Origin: Bryobacteraceae bacterium
Lineage (GTDB): Bacteria > Acidobacteriota > Terriglobia > Bryobacterales > Bryobacteraceae
Assembly: GCA_026002875.1 (NCBI GenBank)
Contig: BPGE01000001.1
Span: 1,054,001-1,118,000 of the forward strand
DNA length: 64,000 nt
Direction: 5' to 3'
This document shows positions 16,636 to 22,554 of the stretch, piece by piece. The position numbers were made by a program, and so were the translations under genes. Under the pieces are notes generated by a model. That model was not told the origin of the DNA. It did no database searches and saw nothing but the letters and a program-made list of their open reading frames with translations. The first letter of the stretch is position 1, and each line of letters starts with the position of its first letter.

Positions 16636-17700
16636 GTGAGCGTGAAATTCGCCTGCGCCATCTGGCTGTGCCTTTTCTCCGCAGCCGCCGAGATCGTCAC
16701 CGAGCGCATCTTCGGCCCGGAAGTGCCCACGGGGCCCTACAAGCATCCGGCGTCGATCTGCGCGCTGGACAACGGAGACCTGCTGCTGGTGTACTACGGC
16801 GGACAGGGCGAGTATGCGCAATCCACGTCCGTTTTCCTGTCGCGCCTGCCTGCGGGAGGCAGGACCTGGAGCGAGCCGCGGGCGGTGGCCCGCGATCCGT
16901 TCCGCTCGACGGGCAACGGCGTCTGCTGGCAGGATCCGACGGGCCGGGTGTGGCTGTTCTACGTCATCCGGTTCGGCGAGACGTGGAGCACGTCGCGGAT
17001 TGCGGCGAAGGTGAGCGACGACCGCGGGGCCACGTGGTCGGATCCGGGCCTGCTGAGCCTTGAGGAGGGCTGGATGGTGCGCGGCCGGCCCATCGTGCTG
17101 GCAACCGGCCGCTGGCTGCTGCCGGTCTATCACGAGGTGGGCAGCGACCGGGAGCGCGTGGAACCGGAGACGTCTTCGTTCTTTCTGATCCGCGACCCCG
17201 GCTCGCAGGAATGGAAGCCGAGCGGGAAGATCCGCTCGAAGAACGGCAATCTTCAGCCCGCTCCTGTCGAGCTTGCGCCTGGCCACGTGCTGGCGTTCTG
17301 CCGCAGGGGCGGCGGCTACGAGCCCGGCGAACGCGGCTTCATCGTGGCGGCTGAATCCCGCGACGGCGGCATGACGTGGAGCGAGGGACGCGACACGGAT
17401 CTGCCGAATCCGAACTCCGCGATCGAGCTGATCCGGCTGCAGAGCGGGCGGCTGCTGCTCGTCTACAACCCGACGATGTACGGGCGGTCTCCGCTGACGG
17501 CTGCGCTGAGCGAAGACGGGGGCAGGACGTGGAAATGGCGGCGCAATCTGGCCGAGGGCAAGGATTCTTTCGCCTATCCGAGCGCCGTGCAGACGGCGGA
17601 CGGGCGCATTCACGTCGTTTATACGAGCGACGAGCGCAAGGTGGTGCGCCGCGCGGTTTTCCGCGAGTCCGACATCATGGAAGGGGCTGCCGCGCATTGA
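16636..17700 (+). CDS. Secreted sialidase/BNR-repeat family protein
   Basis: A protein of about 354 residues with a short leader (FACAIWLCLFSAAAE) and a six-bladed sialidase fold. Asp-box/BNR repeats are visible: SDDRGATWSDPG, SRDGGMTWSEG and SEDGGRTWKW. The conserved early segment GPYKHPASICALDNGDLLL and the RGRPIVL and FAYPSAVQTADGRIHVVYT segments fit the exo-alpha-sialidase-like superfamily, many of whose members act on other glycans. Start is GTG at 16636 or 16642; neither has a strong ribosome binding site. It follows the MFS gene by 7 bases. Confidence 0.82.
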   Translation: MSVKFACAIWLCLFSAAAEIVTERIFGPEVPTGPYKHPASICALDNGDLLLVYYGGQGEYAQSTSVFLSRLPAGGRTWSEPRAVARDPFRSTGNGVCWQDPTGRVWLFYVIRFGETWSTSRIAAKVSDDRGATWSDPGLLSLEEGWMVRGRPIVLATGRWLLPVYHEVGSDRERVEPETSSFFLIRDPGSQEWKPSGKIRSKNGNLQPAPVELAPGHVLAFCRRGGGYEPGERGFIVAAESRDGGMTWSEGRDTDLPNPNSAIELIRLQSGRLLLVYNPTMYGRSPLTAALSEDGGRTWKWRRNLAEGKDSFAYPSAVQTADGRIHVVYTSDERKVVRRAVFRESDIMEGAAAH

Positions 17701-17727
17701 CTTTGGATTTTCACTCCGGTGTATATT
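17697..17727 (+). promoter_or_regulatory. Likely promoter of infC
   Basis: TTGACT (17697-17702) overlaps the stop codon of the sialidase gene and TATATT (17722-17727) follows after 19 bases, slightly longer than ideal. It would give a leader of about 145 bases before infC, which contains the folded element described separately. Confidence 0.5.
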
Positions 17728-17769
17728 GGGGGAGTAGGGAGCGAGTCCTGAGGCTTCCCACCAACAACG

Positions 17770-17840
17770 GCATCTCCACAATTCGGGCGCGCGCCGGCAG
17801 CGAGATTCGGTGCACGCCCGTTTTCCGTTTGCGGAGATGC
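17770..17840 (+). ncRNA. Structured leader element upstream of infC
   Basis: Three nested stems can be drawn. Outer: 17770-17777 with 17833-17840 (GCATCTCC/GGAGATGC, 8 pairs). Middle: 17784-17789 with 17815-17820 (CGGGCG/CGCCCG, 6 pairs). After one mismatch the upper stem is 17791-17796 with 17808-17813 (6 pairs including one G-U) closing an 11-base loop. The element lies between the likely promoter and the infC start, 37 bases before the ATG. infC leaders in other phyla are regulated by L20 or by the start codon; this fold matches none I recognise. Confidence 0.55.
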
Positions 17841-17877
17841 GGAATCCACAAGGTGTCCATCCCCAGAAACAGACTGC

Positions 17878-18495
17878 ATGCATCCTAGATTTTCCCGCCC
17901 GCGCGTCAGAGTCCGAGAGAACGTGAACGAAGCCATCCGGGCGCGAGAGGTGCGCGCCGTGTTCCCCGATGGCGTCGTCGAGATCATGCCGACGCAACAG
18001 GCGATCCGGCGCGCCAAGGAAATGGGGCTCGACCTGATCCTGGTGTCCCCCACGGCCGAACCTCCCGTCGCCAAGGCGATGGACTACGGCCAGTGGCAGT
18101 ACGAGCAGAAGAAGAAGCAGCAGGAGGCGAAGAAGAAGCAGCACGTGATCCAGGTGAAGGAGCTGAAATTCCGGCCCAATACCGACGATCACGACTACAA
18201 CTTCAAGCTGAAGCACGCCATCCGCTTCCTGACGGAAGGCAACCGCGTGAAGGCGGTGGTGCAGTTCCGCGGCCGCGAAATCGCCCACGCCGACCTGGGC
18301 AAGAACCTGCTGATGCGTCTGGCCGGGGACCTGGCGCAGTACGGGACTGTCGAGGGGCAGCCCCGGCTCGAGGGCCGCTTTGCGCACATCATCATCACGC
18401 CGGTGAAAAAGGAAGCCAAGAAGGAGAAGCCCGCGGAGCCGAAGCCTGCCGCGCCTCCGCCCGCCGCGCCCGAGCCGGAAGCGCCGCAGGGCTGA
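17878..18495 (+). CDS. infC: Translation initiation factor IF-3
   Basis: IF-3 binds the 30S subunit, keeps it free of 50S and checks the start codon. The 205-residue protein has the N domain (RVRENVNEAIRAREVRAVF, LILVSPTAEPPVAKAMDYG), the lysine-rich linker (EQKKKQQEAKKKQH) and the C domain (IQVKELKFRPNTDDHDYNFK, NRVKAVVQFRGRE). It ends in a 35-residue Pro/Ala/Glu/Lys tail absent from most IF-3 proteins. It starts with a normal ATG, not the AUU of E. coli. No rpmI or rplT follows. Its last 36 bases, plus 4 beyond, are repeated at 19337. Confidence 0.95.
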   Translation: MHPRFSRPRVRVRENVNEAIRAREVRAVFPDGVVEIMPTQQAIRRAKEMGLDLILVSPTAEPPVAKAMDYGQWQYEQKKKQQEAKKKQHVIQVKELKFRPNTDDHDYNFKLKHAIRFLTEGNRVKAVVQFRGREIAHADLGKNLLMRLAGDLAQYGTVEGQPRLEGRFAHIIITPVKKEAKKEKPAEPKPAAPPPAAPEPEAPQG

Positions 18496-18499
18496 GGGC
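18460..18499 (+). repeat. Direct repeat, copy A (3' end of infC)
   Basis: These 40 bases, covering the last codons and stop of infC, recur without mismatch at 19337-19376. With one single-base gap the match extends 7 bases further left (from 18453 and 19331). The copies flank the toxin-antitoxin module like attachment sites. Confidence 0.9.
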
Positions 18500-18516
18500 T
18501 GATTCTCTCGTCTCCG

Positions 18517-18535
18517 GGCCCCCTTGCCGGGGGCC
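18517..18535 (+). terminator. G+C-rich hairpin after infC
   Basis: GGCCCCC and GGGGGCC form a perfect 7-bp stem around TTGCC, 22 bases after the infC stop. No T run follows, so termination is likely to be weak or factor-dependent. Confidence 0.45.
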
Positions 18536-18624
18536 GGCCGCATCGCCGGCGTGCGGAATCCTGCCGGGAAGAAAGAGCGCAGACAACGCCCATCAGAATG
18601 CAGCCTGAACGGAACATTGCTGTC

Positions 18625-18653
18625 TTGCCATACACACAAAAAGTGTGTATGGT
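18625..18653 (+). promoter_or_regulatory. Promoter and overlapping operator of the toxin-antitoxin operon
   Basis: TTGCCA (18625-18630) and TATGGT (18648-18653) are spaced by 17 bases. A perfect 10-bp inverted repeat, CCATACACAC and GTGTGTATGG around AAAAA (18628-18652), covers the whole space between and part of both elements. Ribbon-helix-helix antitoxins bind such palindromes, so the antitoxin should shut off its own promoter. The antitoxin ATG is 33 bases downstream of the -10 element. Confidence 0.75.
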
Positions 18654-18686
18654 GACGGCAGGAGTCCCGCGATCCCGGGACAGGAT

Positions 18687-18950
18687 ATGACCAAGCGCAT
18701 TAACGTAGTGTTGCCGGTCGAGACAATCCGCCTCCTTGACCGCGCCGCGCCGAAAGGCCAGCGGAGCCGGCTTATCTCGGAAGCGGTGCATTACTACATG
18801 GAAAACCAGGCCAAGCGCAGGATGGCCGGGCGTCTGAAATCAGGGGCTCTGGCCGGCGCCCGCCGCGACCTGGAAATCGCCGGGGAATGGTTCGCGCTGG
18901 ACGAGGAGGCATGGCAAGCCGCGAAGCCCGGAAGAAAGCGCCACAGATAG
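18687..18950 (+). CDS. Ribbon-helix-helix antitoxin
   Basis: An 87-residue protein beginning MTKRINVVLPVETIRLLDRA, a classic RHH strand followed by helix A, then GQRSRLISEAVHYYMENQAK. Dimers of such proteins bind DNA palindromes through the N-terminal strand. The C-terminal half (ALAGARRDLEIAGEWFALDE) is charged and should wrap and block the toxin. It overlaps the toxin gene by 40 bases. The ATG at 18687 is chosen over an upstream GTG at 18645 that would lie inside the operator. Confidence 0.88.
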   Translation: MTKRINVVLPVETIRLLDRAAPKGQRSRLISEAVHYYMENQAKRRMAGRLKSGALAGARRDLEIAGEWFALDEEAWQAAKPGRKRHR

Positions 18951-19300
18951 GCCCGCCACGCAGAGGCGAAATCTATCCGGTGAACCTTGACCCGGCGGTC
19001 GGCGCCGAAATCCGGAAGACGCGGCCGGCTCTGGTGATCCAGAACGACATCAGCAACCGCCATAGCCCCGTCACCATTGTTGCGGCGATCACCTCGAAGT
19101 TCGGTGATCCGCCCTATCCCACCGAAGTCATTCTGGAACCTGAAGAATCCGGCCTGCCGCTGCGCTCCGCCGTGCTGCTGAACCAGATCCGTACCGTAGA
19201 CAGGCAGCGTCTGGTGAAACGCCTTGGCCGGGCAGCGGCAGCAACAATGGTTCAGGTGGACCGGGCGCTCCAGATCAGCCTCGGACTCATCAGACTCTGA
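18911..19300 (+). CDS. MazF/PemK-family endoribonuclease toxin
   Basis: A 129-residue MazF-type toxin, a sequence-specific mRNA interferase. The typical fold is clear: PRRGEIYPVNLDPAVGAEIR, KTRPALVIQNDISNRHSPVT, AAITSK, LPLRSAVLLNQIRTVDRQRL. The arginine of RRGEIY and the threonine/serine after the second strand are the usual catalytic positions. The ATG at 18911 follows AGGAGG by one base only, so the start may be less efficient than for the antitoxin, as expected. Proline replaces the common tryptophan in GEIYW. Confidence 0.9.
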   Translation: MASREARKKAPQIGPPRRGEIYPVNLDPAVGAEIRKTRPALVIQNDISNRHSPVTIVAAITSKFGDPPYPTEVILEPEESGLPLRSAVLLNQIRTVDRQRLVKRLGRAAAATMVQVDRALQISLGLIRL

Positions 19301-19336
19301 TCCGCGCAGGGCGCGCCAATGACGCGACCGGCCTCC

Positions 19337-19376
19337 CCCGCCGCGCCCGAGCCGGAAGCGCCGCAGGGCTGAGGGC
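19337..19376 (+). repeat. Direct repeat, copy B
   Basis: Perfect 40-base copy of the 3' end of infC (18460-18499), lying outside any gene and 841-877 bases from the original. It includes the out-of-context infC stop codon and the following GGGC. Confidence 0.9.
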
Positions 19377-19543
19377 GGCGGGCCCCTGTTCCAGCGCGAG
19401 GCTCCGTGCGGCGGTGGTCGTGCGCCGTTATCACCCGCTATTTTCCGGCCTGCGGGGCGCAAGTTCAGCCGCCTGGAGGCGCCTGCCCGCGGCGTCTGCT
19501 CAAAGCCGGAGCTGATCCCGCAGCCGCTGGCCGTCCGCCGGCA

Positions 19544-21040
19544 TTACCACGAGTAATGCACCGTGTAGCGGATTACCGCCTCCCCGCCCGGTGCAATGAC
19601 GGGCTGGAACTCAATCGTCCGTGCGTCCGTTTTCCTATACTCCTGCGATGCGGACGAGATCTCCCACTGCGTCCAGCGGTACATGTGCTCCACCACCCGC
19701 ACGGTGACCGGCTCTTTCTTGTGATTGCGCACCTTGATCTCGAAGCTCTCGTCCACCCAGCGGTTGCCCGAGTCCGCGACGAAATTCGTCTGCCGCCGTT
19801 CGCCCACAAGATCGAACGCGTTGCCCATGTAGAGGCGCACGGTTTCGTCCTTCGGCGTATGGTCGATCCGGTCCTCTCCGACAAACTCATTGCGTCCGTC
19901 CGCGTCCCGCCTGTAGATCTTCACCGCCCCGCGGGGCAGCGGCATGCCCAGACGGGATTGTTCGGAGTTCTGAAACTCGAGCATCACCCACACTTTCGAG
20001 CTTGAGTTCGCACCGTATTCGGGCAGTTTGCGGAGAGTCGATGGATCCCAGCCCCGGAATCTCGGATCCGACCTGAACCCGTCATAGATGTAGAGACGCT
20101 TCGCCGGAACGCCCGTGGCGCGGACGAATTCCACCTGTTTGATCTCGCGGTCCAGGACCGTCGTTGGCCGCTCCAGTGTATACAGGTGATACTCCTCGAA
20201 CGAGCGCTCGGCCACGGCGGGAGCGGACGCAAGGCTCTCCGCCAACGCCAGGTTCACCCTGCGCACTGGCGGTTCCTCCTGCGCCCGGGCCACGTCGCCT
20301 GCCATCAGCCTGATCCGGGCGTTTTCAAAATCTTTCCCGCTCATGTTTTCCAGCGTGACCCAGCCAGAGAGGTCGAACACATCACCCTTTTCGGATGCCA
20401 CCGCGTTGTAATTTGCCTCCCACCGCATCCCGCCGGTGAGATAGGAAAATTCCACCTCCTGATTGCCGTCCACTGCCGAATGCAGCCGCCATAAAAGCGT
20501 CGGCTTCAGAAACGCCTGTGGATCGAGAGCATCGAAGAGGGGTTTGCCGGGGAGGCCGAACTGGATCTTGCCCTCCACTTCCACGATGGGCTGCCCGCCG
20601 CCCTGAGGGTCTGCGTGGAGCATTTGAGCGGTCCGGTACTGCTGCCCGTAGCGCGAAAGCGCAGAGAGATGGGGCACATATCCGCTGCGGAGGATCCTGC
20701 CTTTGACGATTTTTCTCTCGCCAGTCTGGGGATGGACGACTTCGAAAGCCAGAACTCTGCCTTCCGATTTCCGCAGGAGCAAGCCCTCGCTGAGCGGGTC
20801 GCTCTCGTAATTCTGTTCAAGAATCTGGATCGAATCGGGTTGTCTGATATGGCGCAGCACCACGGATTCCGGTTCCAGGTGCGCGGTGATCCCGGTGACG
20901 CGGATCTCGTTTTCGCCCTTCTTCAGCTCAAGGACGCGCCTTTCCCTGACTGCAGCGAAATTCTGGTTGTAGATGGTGAGCTGCGTCTGTCCGCCGGCTG
21001 TTGCAAGCGCGACAATCCCGAGCCATGCGTGGAGTCTCAT
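19544..21040 (-). CDS. Secreted DUF4139 protein
   Basis: The 498-residue product has a signal peptide (RLHAWLGIVALATAGGQ) followed by an N-terminal strand-rich segment (LTIYNQNFAAVRERRVLELK) and a long DUF4139 domain. Recognisable parts are TGGMRWEANYNAVASEKG, DLSGWVTLENMSGKDFENAR and, near the end, VRNHKKEPVTVRVVEHMYRW, ENP-free but otherwise typical. The domain is found in mucoidy inhibitor A-like and other exported proteins; no reaction is known. It lies alone, with 205 bases to glgC. Confidence 0.85.
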   Translation of the reverse strand: MRLHAWLGIVALATAGGQTQLTIYNQNFAAVRERRVLELKKGENEIRVTGITAHLEPESVVLRHIRQPDSIQILEQNYESDPLSEGLLLRKSEGRVLAFEVVHPQTGERKIVKGRILRSGYVPHLSALSRYGQQYRTAQMLHADPQGGGQPIVEVEGKIQFGLPGKPLFDALDPQAFLKPTLLWRLHSAVDGNQEVEFSYLTGGMRWEANYNAVASEKGDVFDLSGWVTLENMSGKDFENARIRLMAGDVARAQEEPPVRRVNLALAESLASAPAVAERSFEEYHLYTLERPTTVLDREIKQVEFVRATGVPAKRLYIYDGFRSDPRFRGWDPSTLRKLPEYGANSSSKVWVMLEFQNSEQSRLGMPLPRGAVKIYRRDADGRNEFVGEDRIDHTPKDETVRLYMGNAFDLVGERRQTNFVADSGNRWVDESFEIKVRNHKKEPVTVRVVEHMYRWTQWEISSASQEYRKTDARTIEFQPVIAPGGEAVIRYTVHYSW

Positions 21041-21245
21041 TGCGGCCTCCGCAGGGATCTCATTTATTTTCCCCCTGCTGTCCCTTATACGTCAGAATTT
21101 CACGGAAAGAGAGTAAGATTTTCCCCTCAGCGCCGCATCCTGATGCCACCTACGCAGGCGTGTTCGGGAAGGGATCCCCCGGCGCACGGAGCGCTTTCCG
21201 GCTGGAATCCTTCTCTGGCGGCTCAGCCGTCCCGCGCGCGCCGCG

Positions 21246-22499
21246 TCAGATCTCCAGGGGCGAAACCGGCACGCGCGAGCGGCGCCCTTCCACCACGACG
21301 ATGCCGCTTTCGGTGACGTGGTATTTCTTGCGGTCGGCTTCCAGGTCGTAGCCGATGACGGCGTCTTCCGGCACGACAACGTTCTTGTCGAGGATGGCGC
21401 GCTTGATGCGGGCGCGGCGTCCGATATCGCAGTTGTCGAAGATGATCGAGTCTTCGACCACGGCGCCCGAGTGCACGCGCACGCCGCGGCCGATGACAGA
21501 GTTGCGCACCATGCCGCCGGCGAGAATCGAGCCGGAGCTGACGATGGAGTCGATCGCCTGTCCGCGGCGGTTCTCCTCGTCGAAGGTGAACTTGGCGGGC
21601 GGGTCGTCGTATCCGGCGGTGCGCAGCGGCCACTGCTTGTTATAGAGGTTCAGCACGGGGCTGACGGCGCGCAGATCCATGTTGGCGTCGTAGTAGGCGT
21701 CGATGGTGCCGACGTCGCGCCAGTAGACGGGCGCGCCGACGGGATCGCCGGGGATGTGGTTGGTGTTGAAGTCGTAGGCGAACACGTCGCCGCGGGCGAC
21801 CCATTTCGGAAGAATGTCGCGCCCGAAATCATGGGTGGACTCTTCGTCGCGCGCGTCCTCGTACAGGTACTTGAGCAGTGCGGGGGTGGAGAACACGTAA
21901 TTGCCCATCGACGCCAGCACGTGCGCGGGGTCTCCGGGAATGGTGGGCGCGTCCGCTTTTTTCTCGTGAAACGCCAGGATGCGGCCGTCTTCGGCCACTT
22001 CGATGACGCCGAATTCCGCGGCCATTTCCTTTGGCACCGGGATGGCGGCCACGGTGGCCTGCGCGCGCTTCTGTTCGTGATACTCGATCATCTCCCGCAC
22101 ATTCATGCGGTAGACGTGATCGGCGCCGAAGACGGCCACCAGGTGCGGTTCGGACTGCTCGATCAGGTTGATGTTCTGAAAGATCGCATCGGCGGTGCCG
22201 CGGTACCAGGTTTCGCCGGGCGAACGCATCTGCGCGGGCACGGGGATGATGTAGCGGTCCTTCAGAATGCCGGAAAACTCCCAGCCGTCGCGCAGGTGCT
22301 GCAGGAGAGACTGGCTCTTGAACTGGATGAGGACGTAGATGGAATGAAGGCCCGAGTTCACGAGGTTGGAAAGGACGAAATCAACGATGCGGTACTGGCC
22401 GCCGAAGGGGACTGCCGGCTTGGCGCGCTCTTTCGTGAGCGGGTAAAGCCGCGTGCCTTTTCCGCCGGCGAGGACGAATGAGAGAACGCGCAGATGCAT
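21246..22499 (-). CDS. glgC: Glucose-1-phosphate adenylyltransferase
   Basis: GlgC makes ADP-glucose from ATP and glucose 1-phosphate, the committed step of bacterial glycogen synthesis. The 417-residue protein has VLAGGKGTRLYPLTKERAKP (nucleotide and allosteric region), FGGQYRIVDFVLSNLVNSG, YRGTADAIFQN, VFGADHVYRM and a C-terminal left-handed helix domain (VIGRGVRVHSGAVVEDS). The ATG at 22499 follows GGAG by about 9 bases. It lies 55 bases after glnD on the same strand, so it may be transcribed with the nitrogen-sensing genes. Confidence 0.96.
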   Translation of the reverse strand: MHLRVLSFVLAGGKGTRLYPLTKERAKPAVPFGGQYRIVDFVLSNLVNSGLHSIYVLIQFKSQSLLQHLRDGWEFSGILKDRYIIPVPAQMRSPGETWYRGTADAIFQNINLIEQSEPHLVAVFGADHVYRMNVREMIEYHEQKRAQATVAAIPVPKEMAAEFGVIEVAEDGRILAFHEKKADAPTIPGDPAHVLASMGNYVFSTPALLKYLYEDARDEESTHDFGRDILPKWVARGDVFAYDFNTNHIPGDPVGAPVYWRDVGTIDAYYDANMDLRAVSPVLNLYNKQWPLRTAGYDDPPAKFTFDEENRRGQAIDSIVSSGSILAGGMVRNSVIGRGVRVHSGAVVEDSIIFDNCDIGRRARIKRAILDKNVVVPEDAVIGYDLEADRKKYHVTESGIVVVEGRRSRVPVSPLEI

Positions 22500-22554
22500 C
22501 AGAGCAATCTCCTTCGGCGTGCATGATACCACCGGGCTTTGCAAGCGTGCTGTC

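Larger units (their letters stand above)
18500..19376 (+). mobile_element. Small toxin-antitoxin islet flanked by infC-derived direct repeats
   Basis: Between the 40-bp direct repeats lie 837 bases holding only a promoter/operator, an RHH antitoxin gene and a MazF-type toxin gene. Copy A completes infC; copy B (19337-19376) lies 36 bases after the toxin stop. The arrangement is that expected when a module integrates at the 3' end of a gene and restores it. No integrase or transposase is encoded inside, so the mover, if any, acted in trans or has been lost. Simple duplication during rearrangement is the alternative. Confidence 0.5.

Noticed and set aside
18500-19336. Prophage or integrative element remnant
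   Set aside because: No integrase, structural or replication gene; only the toxin-antitoxin pair lies between the repeats.
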